This document shows positions 8,915-17,980 of a DNA stretch of 64,000 bases, in pieces. Below the pieces are notes generated by a model. It had not been told where the DNA came from and searched no databases. It saw nothing but the letters and a program-made list of their open reading frames with translations. The DNA is taken from contig CAWEKI010000010.1 in NCBI GenBank assembly GCA_963809695.1, positions 372,001 to 436,000 of the forward strand. The letters run 5' to 3'. Position numbers and translations under genes: made by a program. Within the stretch, counting starts at the first letter, position 1. Every line of letters starts with the position of its first letter. This DNA is from JAGDMJ01 sp963809695. Lineage in GTDB: Bacteria; Bacteroidota; Ignavibacteria; UBA10030; UBA6906.

Positions 8915-10699
8915 TCACTGCACTGTTACATCGTACTGATAGGCCACGTGCGCCAGCCCCGGAACCGAAGCAAACTTGGCGGTAAGGACGCCAGCGCCCG
9001 AAAGGGTTGCCTCCACGCCGCCTGAATTATACGGCAATGCCACACCGACCAACTCAAACGTATTGTCGCCGTTCGCGTCGATATTGACACTTGTGGGGAC
9101 GACCACATTCGTCCCTGCGTGCGGCGTCAAGTTTGACGCACTGACGTTCGTTGCCGCAGCAGCGCCGGCATTCGACACAGTGACCGTGTAGCGCAGCACC
9201 GTTCCAGGCACGGGATTTCCGTTCAGATCTCCGGACACGACGGTGGGTCCAGCGATCGCGATCGAGACGCTCGCAGCTCGGACCGTAGTGGCGAGGCCAT
9301 CGCCTGAACTCGTGTTTCCGCCGGTCGGCGCTGTTGGGGTTGCTGTCTGTGTTGTCGCGGTGAGAAGCCGTTTGATGGTCTGCCCATCAGTTGCGGCGAC
9401 CGGGACGGTCACGCGCACGTAGAAGTCCACCGTCGCACCCTGGGCGATACCCGTCAACGAGGTCACGGATCCGCCACCCGATGTCTGGCTGAAGATGTGG
9501 GCAACATCCAGGTCACCGGTAGCATCATGAGCCTGGGTGAGGTCGAACCCGTCCGTCGCATTTCCGGTGTTCTTCAGGGTGTAGTGGTATTCCACGGGGT
9601 TCCCTGGTTCAGCCGAGCCATCCGGCGTCACCTGCGTAATGATGGTCCCCGACGCGGTGCCAACGAGGAAGTTGAAACTGTTGGCGTTGTCCTGGCTGTA
9701 GTTGTTGACACCGTCATTGAACTGCACGCGTGTCTGCGTGGCCTGTGCCGACGTCATTGCGTAAACAGTCGTCCCCGCTGCCACGCCCGTGCCGTTATTG
9801 GTCACCTGCTCCGGCTGCACGACCACATCGAACGTATTCGCCGCGTGCCCTCCGGTGAGAAGCGTTGGGTCAAACGTCCAGGTAACTGTCCCGCCGTTTC
9901 CGCTCCCGTTCGCTCCGCTCAGGATGCCGCCGCTTGTCGAACTGACATAGTGGAGATTGTTATCGACGAGAAAGGTCACCGTCGAATTGCCAGAAACATT
10001 GCCGGAGCCCGTGTTCTGCAGGCTCAGCGAATACGTGACATTTGCTCCCGGGATGCGACTTGCGTTGGACGCAACATTGCTCGAGGTTGCTGAGAACGCA
10101 ATAACCGGACGGTGCACCGTGTAACCGACGCTGAACTGGAATGCCGCGCCCGGATTCGCCACCACAATGTTGTTCGGGACATCATTTGCCGCTGTAGATG
10201 TCAATGTGGACGTGAGGGTCACATTCTCATTGTCAGGACGGCCGGCGGCGATCTGCACCCGCACAAGCAGATAGATATCCGCATCGGCGGCAAGAGCGCC
10301 TGTTGAGGTGATTATGGCATCACCCGCGTCGAATACCTGGTTCTGGTTGGCATCGCGAAACATGTCAAGCGTGTAACCGGTGTTCGCGTTGAACGTGATG
10401 TTGAAATTGTCGGTCCGGTTGCCCTGATTCCTGAATGTGACAGGGTAGTAGGCAGTCCGATTGTCTACCCCGGCATCCGTCCGTGATGCGGGCGTGAACG
10501 AACCTGCGACTTTGTGTGCCACATACAAAGTGACGGTATTCGATACCGCCGTGCGCGTGTCCGTTCCCGCCTGGTATTGCACCTGCGCCTGATTCAGAAT
10601 CGCCGTTCCTGCCTGCGTTCCGGCGGCGTATCCAATCTGGGCAGCGACGCTGAGCAGGAGGGATATGCCCCCCAGCACCAGCAACCTGCGGGTATTCAT
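8915..10699 (-). CDS. Secreted DUF11-repeat protein
   Basis: A 594-residue exported protein. The ATG at 10699 is chosen over an in-frame ATG 18 codons upstream because an AGGAGC ribosome site lies six bases before it and a clean signal peptide (MNTRRLLVLGGISLLLSV) follows. After cleavage near GYAAG the module GTQAGTAILNQAQVQYQAG appears, then several tandem DUF11 beta-sandwich domains with the usual YxLxxxNTGxxxxxxxxxxD pattern. The protein ends exactly with the last strand of a DUF11 domain (YQYDVTVQ), with no separate sorting tail. It lies between two other DUF11 genes on the same strand. Confidence 0.85.
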   Translation of the reverse strand: MNTRRLLVLGGISLLLSVAAQIGYAAGTQAGTAILNQAQVQYQAGTDTRTAVSNTVTLYVAHKVAGSFTPASRTDAGVDNRTAYYPVTFRNQGNRTDNFNITFNANTGYTLDMFRDANQNQVFDAGDAIITSTGALAADADIYLLVRVQIAAGRPDNENVTLTSTLTSTAANDVPNNIVVANPGAAFQFSVGYTVHRPVIAFSATSSNVASNASRIPGANVTYSLSLQNTGSGNVSGNSTVTFLVDNNLHYVSSTSGGILSGANGSGNGGTVTWTFDPTLLTGGHAANTFDVVVQPEQVTNNGTGVAAGTTVYAMTSAQATQTRVQFNDGVNNYSQDNANSFNFLVGTASGTIITQVTPDGSAEPGNPVEYHYTLKNTGNATDGFDLTQAHDATGDLDVAHIFSQTSGGGSVTSLTGIAQGATVDFYVRVTVPVAATDGQTIKRLLTATTQTATPTAPTGGNTSSGDGLATTVRAASVSIAIAGPTVVSGDLNGNPVPGTVLRYTVTVSNAGAAAATNVSASNLTPHAGTNVVVPTSVNIDANGDNTFELVGVALPYNSGGVEATLSGAGVLTAKFASVPGLAHVAYQYDVTVQ

Positions 10700-10766
10700 G
10701 GTGATGCTCCTTTTGATGGTTTGTGATTGTGAGTTTTGCGTTCCGTCTTCCATTTCAAATCTTCCT

Positions 10767-12458
10767 TTAGAGTATCCTCACGCGAAATGTGATGACCCCG
10801 CTCCCATTTGGAAGTACTGTGCCGAGGTTAACGGTGACGATCCCTTCAGCCACCGTGACCTCATCCTGATCCGCTTCGTCTGTTCTGGGGACCCCGTTCA
10901 GCTGTGCACTTTGCGGAACATAGGCGGTGTTTGCCGGGATGGAGTCGATTACCGCAAAATCATACGCCCCACCGTGTCCCGAATTGGCAAAGGTGATCGT
11001 GTACGTGATTTCCTTGCCCGAGAGGGGATCTGGCGCGGACGCCTCCTTCACCAAAGACATCCGCGGGATGCCGATAGTCGACGAGCCGTTCACTGTCCTG
11101 AAATTGATCGGGTTAGTAGTCGACTGCACGCGGAACGTCGTGAAATCCGAAGTTTGGTCCGCAGTCACGAGGGGGAGAATTGCCTTTGCGACAATGTGGT
11201 AGCGTCCGCCTCCCGGGAGGGCGCCTGTGCCAGTGATTGGCGGACTGCCGGGGTCGACTCTCCCGGAGCCGGTTGGGTCCTCATAGAATGTCCAGGCCAG
11301 CCCCCGCGTCGATGAAAACCTGAGGTCGAAGGCTTCAGGGAGCGAGCCGTTGTTCGTTATGAGGAATCCGTACTGCAGGGTGTCTCCTGCCTCACCCCTT
11401 GCCGTCGTGTCCGGGCTGAATCCAACGGTCACAAAGCCGCTGCTCTGGACCGTCATGAAATTCACCTCCGTGCTCGTCACGGCGCGAAGGTTCTGGCCGT
11501 CCAGGTATTGCCCCGCCACGACGTTGTGTATCTCTGTCGCAGGAGGAACATTATTGAGGATGTCAACGGTGAACAGGATGTACCCACCCCCCCCGGGCGG
11601 AACGGACATGTTGCTCCAGCGAATCTCCTGGCCGGATACCGTGTCCGGCACAGGGGATGCCGAACCGGCCACGTACCGAAGTCGACTATCGAGAACGTCG
11701 CTCAGGCGCATGCCAGTCACTGCCGCATTCCCGGAGTTCGTATAGGCGATGCTGTACATCACCCGGTCGCCGCCTTGAGGGATGGTCCTGCTTACGGATT
11801 TCTGTAGTGCGAGCACCGCCGCCATGATGACCGTGGAACGGGAGAGCACTGCACGCTTTGCCGGGTCAAAGAGGGAGGTGCAGGTCAAGGATGCTGCATC
11901 GGTCCTCCCGGTCAGCGCTACACTGTCCGGTACAGCCACGCGAAGGACAAAAGCCATTGACGCATCTTCGACCATGTCCGGGGTCTGCGTGACCGCGCCT
12001 GCTGCCAATTCCGTGGAATTCAAGAGCTGATCCCCATTCCCATCAACATATACCTGCGCCGTCAATCCGAGCGACGACACCCATGTCAGCGAGAACCGGT
12101 CGGTGCCGTTCCCCGAATTGACGAGAGCGAACGGATAGTCGACGACCGTATTGAGTCGCCCCGATTGGGTCGCAGATACCGGAGCAACATTGACGGCAGC
12201 GACCTGAGCGATGGTGATCGCGACGATATTGGATGACACCGTCGTAAGCGAGGGGTTGTTCCCATACCTGAAGGTGACAGTCGCCTGGTTTGTTATCACC
12301 GTTCCCGCAGGCGTCCCGGCCCCATACACCGGGAAAGGAGAAAGCACCGTCGCCACCATCACTAAAAGAAAACCGGCGGCGGCCCGGCGATTTCGGTCTG
12401 CTCTCCGCCCATACGCCGCTGCGGGGGGGTCCATCCTATGTCCGGCGTGCCTCTTCAC
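10767..12458 (-). CDS. Secreted DUF11-repeat protein
   Basis: A 563-residue exported protein. It starts with a GTG that overlaps the stop of the upstream gene (GTGA), so it is probably translationally coupled. A basic N-region precedes a hydrophobic signal segment around residues 27-45. Then comes GTPAGTVITNQATVTFRYG, the same post-signal module as in its siblings, and several DUF11/Ig-like domains, for example VSRTIPQGGDRVMYSIAYTN and ASAPDPLSGKEITYTITFAN. It ends with the last DUF11 strand (GVITFRVRIL). A structural surface role is likely; no catalytic motif is visible. Confidence 0.84.
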   Translation of the reverse strand: MKRHAGHRMDPPAAAYGRRADRNRRAAAGFLLVMVATVLSPFPVYGAGTPAGTVITNQATVTFRYGNNPSLTTVSSNIVAITIAQVAAVNVAPVSATQSGRLNTVVDYPFALVNSGNGTDRFSLTWVSSLGLTAQVYVDGNGDQLLNSTELAAGAVTQTPDMVEDASMAFVLRVAVPDSVALTGRTDAASLTCTSLFDPAKRAVLSRSTVIMAAVLALQKSVSRTIPQGGDRVMYSIAYTNSGNAAVTGMRLSDVLDSRLRYVAGSASPVPDTVSGQEIRWSNMSVPPGGGGYILFTVDILNNVPPATEIHNVVAGQYLDGQNLRAVTSTEVNFMTVQSSGFVTVGFSPDTTARGEAGDTLQYGFLITNNGSLPEAFDLRFSSTRGLAWTFYEDPTGSGRVDPGSPPITGTGALPGGGRYHIVAKAILPLVTADQTSDFTTFRVQSTTNPINFRTVNGSSTIGIPRMSLVKEASAPDPLSGKEITYTITFANSGHGGAYDFAVIDSIPANTAYVPQSAQLNGVPRTDEADQDEVTVAEGIVTVNLGTVLPNGSGVITFRVRIL

Positions 12459-13534
12459 TTGACCTGCACCTTGAAACTAACCTGACGTTCTTGGCCCGGT
12501 TTGATGGGCACATGGAATGTCCAGTGGATTTGTCGGACCGTGTTCCCCGAAGATCCAAAGCTCAGGCTGCATCCATCCGATGTCGCACTACCTTCCACAT
12601 ATTGCGTTCCCTCAGAAACCGGATTGCTGAGCGCCACATCGGTCGCATCGCCAGTGCCGATGTTCCTGCAGACAAGGGTGTAGGTCACGATTTCGCCCGG
12701 CTGCGTCGTTGGCTTATCCGTACTGCTGACAACTACAACGCGGGGGTCGCTCTCCGGAAACCGTTTCTCGCTGAGGATCTTGAGGGCTTGCTGCTTCGCT
12801 GTGCCAGCGGCACTGCTACTCACGCCATCCAGAACCAACCATAGAAGAGCGGATTCCTGTAATCCGTCGAGCGATGTCGTACCGCTCGTCAGTGTGACCA
12901 GAGACTTGGTTGCGCGTATACCGGCTGTTCCAGGATAGACGGAAGCTGCGATCGCCGCGGCCCCGCTTTTCGAAGCCAGAACAAAGCCTTTGTCACTGGT
13001 TTCGAGAATTCCCGCAACGGGGAGAGAAGCGCGGAGGGCCAACGTGGCAGGTACATCGCTCTTGAGCGCGAACGTGACAATCAGATGCTGATCAGATGAT
13101 GCGTCGCCGGTCGCAAGGGCTTTCAGGAGAAGCTGCACTTTCCCTTTCGGGAGGTCAACCGCATATCTCTTCTCGATCCACCTCGACTGCGAACCCGCGG
13201 GTGGCTGGGACAGGAGAGCGAAACCGCTCCCTTTGCCGGTCAGCAATTCGCCGATCGAAATGCTCTTCAACACAAGACCATCCTTGTTGAGGATTTCCAG
13301 CACATTCCCGGAAGCACTGACCGTACCGAGGCATAGCCCGAACCGCTCCTTGCTCCCTGCACCGGTCTTGCCATCGATGAGAGGGAGGAGTTTTGCATCC
13401 GCACGCTGGGGATCGCTATGGAAGGCTACGGTCACGCCCTTGAAATCTGATGCCACGCTTTCCTGGGCCTGTTGCGAGTAGGCGCCAGTCAGCGCAACGC
13501 AGAGAAGAATGACAAACAGGAGGGGGGATTTCAT
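12455..13534 (-). CDS. Secreted protein with C-terminal DUF11 domain
   Basis: A 359-residue exported protein with a signal peptide (MKSPLLFVILLCVALTGAYS). The ATG at 13534 has an AAAGGAGC ribosome site. Residues ~30-240 form a region I do not recognise, rich in small residues and probably beta-structured. The C-terminal ~110 residues are one DUF11 domain (SSTDKPTTQPGEIVTYTLVC onward) ending in the strand QVSFKVQVK at the stop. Its end overlaps the next gene by four bases. The single DUF11 at the C-terminus resembles the preceding 337-residue protein, so the two may be paired subunits. Confidence 0.8.
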   Translation of the reverse strand: MKSPLLFVILLCVALTGAYSQQAQESVASDFKGVTVAFHSDPQRADAKLLPLIDGKTGAGSKERFGLCLGTVSASGNVLEILNKDGLVLKSISIGELLTGKGSGFALLSQPPAGSQSRWIEKRYAVDLPKGKVQLLLKALATGDASSDQHLIVTFALKSDVPATLALRASLPVAGILETSDKGFVLASKSGAAAIAASVYPGTAGIRATKSLVTLTSGTTSLDGLQESALLWLVLDGVSSSAAGTAKQQALKILSEKRFPESDPRVVVVSSTDKPTTQPGEIVTYTLVCRNIGTGDATDVALSNPVSEGTQYVEGSATSDGCSLSFGSSGNTVRQIHWTFHVPIKPGQERQVSFKVQVK

Positions 13535-13583
13535 TGGTGCTCCTTTGTTTTTTTTGGAAATACTGATGTATTCATGAAGTTCC

Positions 13584-14597
13584 TTACTGAATCACGACCG
13601 TATAGCTCAGCGTGCCGCCCGCCCCGGCGGCAACAGCCCCCAAGTTTACGGTGATCGTCGACCCGGACCGCGTCACCTCATCCGCATCCGGGACGTCGGT
13701 TTTTGGCACACCATTCAGCACGACGCCGTCAGCCACAAAGGATGTGTTCGGCGGCGCCGGAAGCGAGACCAGCGAGTTTCCGGCCTGGCCGTCTCCAGTA
13801 TTTTGATAGTTAATCGTATAGACGACAGTAGTTCCGGGGGGAGGGGTGCCGTTGTTTTGCACAAGAGTCAGCACCATGTTCGGATAGAGAGCTGGTTTCA
13901 AAGACACTGCACCAACAGCCCAATCGGTAAACGCACCAAGAGCCCACGATACAGTGACAGATGAAGCGCCATTCTTTCGGCTACCGGCTCCGCGCACATC
14001 GTTTGTGCCCGTCCCGGTACCGGTATTCCAATGTGACGTCTGACCAACGCCTGGCGTGAGGGACAGCGCAGTACCACGAGCGACTGCGACATCAACGACG
14101 ATATCGTTGACTGCACTGCCGACGGATAGTGAGGCTGCAAAACCTGTTCCGGCGGCAGACGCAAAAGCCCCCATGGGCGTCGTTTGATGGATCCCAAAGA
14201 AGGAGATTGCGCCCCCGACCACCGTGGTGCCTCCCGAGAGCGTTACGATGACTTGTGCCGTTCCCTGAGGTGGGGCAAGCAGATACCACATCTGCATCCG
14301 CGAGCTATTGGCGCCGCTGTTCCGAGTACCAATTCGCGTGAGGCTGATTCCACCGTATGTCACACTGTTGACGGTCCTGTTCGTGCGGCGGTTGGAGACT
14401 CCAACGATAAGAATGCGGTCAGACCCCGAACCAATAGTGTGAGACCAGGCCAGGCTTGCCGTGTTGCCAGTTGCGCTGCTAACGGCGTCCGGCAGAATAG
14501 TGCTTAGAGCTGAAGTAGGTAGACTGAGCAGGGAAGCGACAAGCAGCCCAAACCAACACTTCCGGAGAATATGTGCATCTGAACCGACCATGATCAT
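13584..14597 (-). CDS. Secreted protein with unknown beta domain and C-terminal DUF11 domain
   Basis: A 337-residue exported protein. The signal peptide lies around residues 10-32 (FGLLVASLLSLPTSA). The next ~200 residues form a Ser/Thr/Gly-rich beta region with a pattern seen in many secreted proteins of unknown role (IVGVSNRRTNRTVNSVTYGG, then a DWAVGAVSLKP end). The C-terminal ~100 residues are a DUF11 domain (NNGTPPPGTTVVYTINYQNT) that ends at the stop with LSYTVVIQ. The start overlaps the stop of the upstream HTH gene by four bases, tying expression of the surface cluster to that gene. Confidence 0.8.
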   Translation of the reverse strand: MIMVGSDAHILRKCWFGLLVASLLSLPTSALSTILPDAVSSATGNTASLAWSHTIGSGSDRILIVGVSNRRTNRTVNSVTYGGISLTRIGTRNSGANSSRMQMWYLLAPPQGTAQVIVTLSGGTTVVGGAISFFGIHQTTPMGAFASAAGTGFAASLSVGSAVNDIVVDVAVARGTALSLTPGVGQTSHWNTGTGTGTNDVRGAGSRKNGASSVTVSWALGAFTDWAVGAVSLKPALYPNMVLTLVQNNGTPPPGTTVVYTINYQNTGDGQAGNSLVSLPAPPNTSFVADGVVLNGVPKTDVPDADEVTRSGSTITVNLGAVAAGAGGTLSYTVVIQ

Positions 14598-14836
14598 TGA
14601 CTTCCGCCCTCCGTGTTGACCAGGTAACCAGATGAAGCAATACCCTCAAGATGATAGTGCGCAACAAATTCCTGGACCTGGATAACACTGAATCTACGGT
14701 GTCCACCAATTGTCCTGTAGCATTGAAGCTTTCCGGAGTCGGTCCACCGTTTCACCGTGGACGCGTCCACGCTCAGCATTCTGGCGATGTCCGCCGTGCT
14801 GAGAAAACTCGTTCGTTCTGACTGCCTGTCTTCCAT
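14594..14836 (-). CDS. Small excisionase/MerR-type helix-turn-helix DNA-binding protein
   Basis: About 80 residues from the ATG at 14836; an in-frame ATG at 14899 and a TTG at 14968 would lengthen it, but neither has a convincing ribosome site, so the start is uncertain. The core LSTADIARMLSVDASTVKRW followed by a GHRRF wing is the excisionase-family (MerR-like) winged helix. It is the first gene of the operon and overlaps the next gene by four bases, so it may regulate the cluster or itself. Proteins of this type also occur as recombination directionality factors, but no integrase is nearby. Confidence 0.8.
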   Translation of the reverse strand: MEDRQSERTSFLSTADIARMLSVDASTVKRWTDSGKLQCYRTIGGHRRFSVIQVQEFVAHYHLEGIASSGYLVNTEGGSQ

Positions 14837-15363
14837 CCTCGACCGACTCCCGCGCGGTGTGACCGGATTGAACGATTCCCAAAAAACCTCTTGTCGCATG
14901 CGGCGTGCCAATGAAGGAGGAGGGTAGGGTCTTAACTTCTGAACTTCCGGGGGAGCCGATTGAGCCAAAAATCGCTCAATTCGCGCTGGGGAGACACGTC
15001 AGCTGTATCAACGTTTTACTCATGTACGGGGACAGGTTCCCCAGGAGTGAAGTGTGCAAGGATGTTGTGCAGTTGGCTAAAGGTGTGCAATAAAAGCAGG
15101 GGCCGGAGGCTAGGGGCTAGCATAGACGATTGAACGTTGCTGCAGAGGAGTCGGCTGGTGCCCGTTGATCATTCTCTAAAGACATCCGGGGCTACTGCAA
15201 GGAGAATACCGATGTGATTCGCCCAGCCGTCCGTTTCCAATCGGAAGGGCTTCGACTCACCCGCGGGCGGGTTCATTGTACCAGAGTCTTAGCAGGGGCT
15301 CTGTTTCTGCCATCAGCGCGGAATTGAAGAAGGGAAGCAGCAGGATGAGGAAAGCACGCAGTT
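14837..15363. other. Intergenic region upstream of the DUF11 operon
   Basis: About 530 bases without a convincing gene. It should contain the promoter of the minus-strand DUF11 operon, but I could not identify a clear -35/-10 pair. A short G-rich stretch with repeated GGGGCTAG-like words lies near 15100-15123 and resembles a stretch inside the PhoD-like gene near 17635-17650. Confidence 0.4.
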
Positions 15364-15663
15364 TCATTTTTTCAACGGGCGAATTTTTTCGATTATCTCA
15401 TTTGTATCGGGCAATGCCTTCCCGTAAAACCTGCACGCCGGCCTGACGTGGTCAGGTATCGGCGCTCCAAACAGGTCTTTCCCGTTCACCAGGATCGTTG
15501 GTGAGCCGTAGCCCGCACGCAGATCTCTCGCCGCGGCGAGTTGATACAGGTCGACCCTGAGTATCCGGTCTTTGAGACCGAGTGCATTCAGTGCCTCGCG
15601 GAGAGATTGGAGCATCGCTGGACTGTTCGGGCAATCTTGAAATGAAATAAACTCGATTTCCAT
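15364..15663 (-). CDS. Small thioredoxin-fold protein
   Basis: About 99 residues from the ATG at 15663; an ATG at 15681 is an alternative with a somewhat better upstream GGAAG. The sequence has the plan of a short glutaredoxin/thioredoxin-like domain: a first strand EIEFISFQDCPNSPAML with a CPNS motif (a single Cys where a CxxC is usual), a second strand, then the cis-Pro region GSPTILVNGKDLFG. Similar stand-alone proteins occur beside alkylmercury lyase and thiol-redox genes, but the neighbours here do not support a particular pathway. A thiol-transfer or chaperone role is possible. The gene stands alone. Confidence 0.7.
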   Translation of the reverse strand: MEIEFISFQDCPNSPAMLQSLREALNALGLKDRILRVDLYQLAAARDLRAGYGSPTILVNGKDLFGAPIPDHVRPACRFYGKALPDTNEIIEKIRPLKK

Positions 15664-15918
15664 TGGGTAATATAGTTGCATCCCACTTCCCATGCAAGCC
15701 CTCTGGGTGTCAACTCACCGTGAAAAGGGGAGCGCTGCCCATCTCTAAATATCACGGTGCCCTGCGTCGGGATAGAGATGAGTCTACCTGGCCAAATGGA
15801 GATCAGCATGCTCTCAGGGACCGAACTTGATTTTGGATCTTCTGATCCCTATCATGGGCGCGTGCGATGACTCACATTAGACCACGACAGAATATTCGGA
15901 GAGGGAGGAGGGGCCCCT

Positions 15919-17838
15919 GTGCCATCACGTAGGTATTGCTCACTTATCATCCCGGGTATCCTGGCCATTCTATTGGTTTTTCCCTGGCAGAGGGGACGCG
16001 CCCAGCCTTCCCCGGTGGAGTTGCCAGTTCGTTCGGCGAACGGGAACGTTACGCAGGCGATGGCCGTAGGCGGCGTTACCGCCACCTCTGCGCGTTTCCG
16101 GGTGCGTAGCTCGACGGCTGACAGCGTGAACGTCGAGCTGTCTACAAACACCCTTTTCGTTCCGTCGATCCTCGGCATACCAGTGCGGGCCGACAGCGAG
16201 CGGAACAATACCGTGCTGATCGAGGTGAGCGGTCTGCAGGCAAACCAGCAATACTACTACAGGGCCCGGATCGATGGTGTTCCGCAGCCAGGCGTGCAGA
16301 GCTTCAAGACATTTCCGGACGAGGGCACCTCCGCTTCGTTTTCCTTCGCCTTCGGATCGTGTCAGCAGAGTGGGACGTTGCTCCCTTCGGCGTCGCATGG
16401 CAATGTGTTCCGTGCAGTGGCGAAATCCGGTGTGTCGTTATTCCTGCAGCTGGGTGATTGGGGCTATCCGGATTCCGTGGATAGCCCGCCGGTGAACGAC
16501 AACTTTTTCTCCGCAGACTACAACCTCGTGCAGAAGTCATACCTCTCTCGATTTGACCGGAGCTATCCGATGGACACCGTCTTGAGCATGATGCCGGTCG
16601 ACTACGTGTATGATGATCATGACTTCATGAACAACAATGCCTCGGCCACTTCGTCATCGTATTTTTCGGCCAATGCCAACGGATCCGGAATCGTCGTTCT
16701 TGAGCTTCCCAACCCAACCGGGGCACGTGAGAACAGCATCCGAGGGTACAAGGAGAACATGCCGACGTACCCGCTGGTAAATGAAAGCCGCGGGATATTT
16801 CACAAATTTACGGTAGCCAATGCCGAGTTCTTCATGTTGGATCTCCGGTCACAGCGGAGCCCGAATCTTGAATCGTTTTCGCGCAATTCCTCAACGGGGA
16901 AATGGGAATATCGTGTCCCGGCGGGTCATTCCATCCTATCTTCTCCGGCGGCCCCCGGCACGGGGCCCAGCCAGTTGACGTGGCTTCTCGAAGGACTGAA
17001 GGCCTCCACGGCAAAATGGAAATTCCTGGTCAGCTCCGTACCCTTCAACAAGGCGCAGGCCATAGCGATCCAACTCGGGATTCTGTTGCAAGACTCCGTA
17101 GCGAACGGCGTACCCGGTATTCCTTCAGGCACCCCAGCACTTTTTGCATCCCTGGAATTTGCCGACAAATGGGTGGGGTTCCCGGCCGATATCGACTCAC
17201 TGCTGAGCACGATCCGTAGGAACAACATCACCAACGTCATCGTGCTTAGCGGGGATTCTCACACAGCAGCCATGGACGATGGCACCAATGCCGGTCTACC
17301 GGAGATCATGGCGGGGTGCCTGGACATCATGAATTCGAAGATGGCCTCGGCCTTTGCGACGCTGGGTCTGAAAATCTGGAATCGGGGAGGTCAAGGATTG
17401 ACAACCCCCTTGTTCAACAACGCATTCGGCAAAGTGACGGTGTTCGGGGTAGACTCTGTGCTTCTTCAGCTTGTTGATGAGGAGGGGACGGTGTTTGCTA
17501 CACATACCATCAAGGATGTACAAACGAATGTGAGTGAAGTGGCAGAAGTCCCCACGGAGTTTGCCCTGTATCAGAACTATCCAAACCCGTTTAATCCTTT
17601 GACGGTGATCAAGTACACAATTGGAGGGGTCAGGGATCAGGGGCTAGGAGTCAGTAATGTGTCGCTTGTGGTGTACGACATCCTGGGTAGGGAAGTGGTC
17701 GCCCTGGTTGATGAGAAGAAGGTGCCGGGAAGCTATGAAGTGACATTTGACGGTACCGGATTAGCTAGCGGGGTGTACATCTATCGGCTAACGGCAGGTG
17801 CGTTTGCCGAATCACGAACCATGCTTCACCTGAAGTGA
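15919..17838 (+). CDS. PhoD-type alkaline phosphatase/phosphodiesterase with T9SS sorting domain
   Basis: A 639-residue exported enzyme starting with GTG after a GGAGGAGGGG stretch. A signal peptide (about 1-30) is followed by an Ig/fibronectin-like N-domain and then a PhoD-family metallophosphatase core: FGSCQQ, LQLGDWGYPD, YDDHDFMNN and late LSGDSHTAAM, which supply the metal-binding Asp, Asn and His residues. The last ~90 residues form a T9SS type A sorting domain (NYPNPFNPLTVIKY, later GVYIYRL), so it should be moved across the outer membrane and attached to the surface or released. The linker GGVRDQGLGVSN in the sorting domain is unusual. Phosphate scavenging is the likely role; no regulatory site is visible. 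Confidence 0.9.
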   Translation: MPSRRYCSLIIPGILAILLVFPWQRGRAQPSPVELPVRSANGNVTQAMAVGGVTATSARFRVRSSTADSVNVELSTNTLFVPSILGIPVRADSERNNTVLIEVSGLQANQQYYYRARIDGVPQPGVQSFKTFPDEGTSASFSFAFGSCQQSGTLLPSASHGNVFRAVAKSGVSLFLQLGDWGYPDSVDSPPVNDNFFSADYNLVQKSYLSRFDRSYPMDTVLSMMPVDYVYDDHDFMNNNASATSSSYFSANANGSGIVVLELPNPTGARENSIRGYKENMPTYPLVNESRGIFHKFTVANAEFFMLDLRSQRSPNLESFSRNSSTGKWEYRVPAGHSILSSPAAPGTGPSQLTWLLEGLKASTAKWKFLVSSVPFNKAQAIAIQLGILLQDSVANGVPGIPSGTPALFASLEFADKWVGFPADIDSLLSTIRRNNITNVIVLSGDSHTAAMDDGTNAGLPEIMAGCLDIMNSKMASAFATLGLKIWNRGGQGLTTPLFNNAFGKVTVFGVDSVLLQLVDEEGTVFATHTIKDVQTNVSEVAEVPTEFALYQNYPNPFNPLTVIKYTIGGVRDQGLGVSNVSLVVYDILGREVVALVDEKKVPGSYEVTFDGTGLASGVYIYRLTAGAFAESRTMLHLK

Positions 17839-17980
17839 CAGGTCCCGCCCAACGAGCGAGCGGGATCCGCAAAACGCCCTGGACTTAGCAGAGAGAACGA
17901 AGTCCAATACAGCCACGTCGCAGGCAACTTGCCACGATGCGGACTGTACGGCCGGAAAGAGGGAGGGTTCAGTCCATGAC

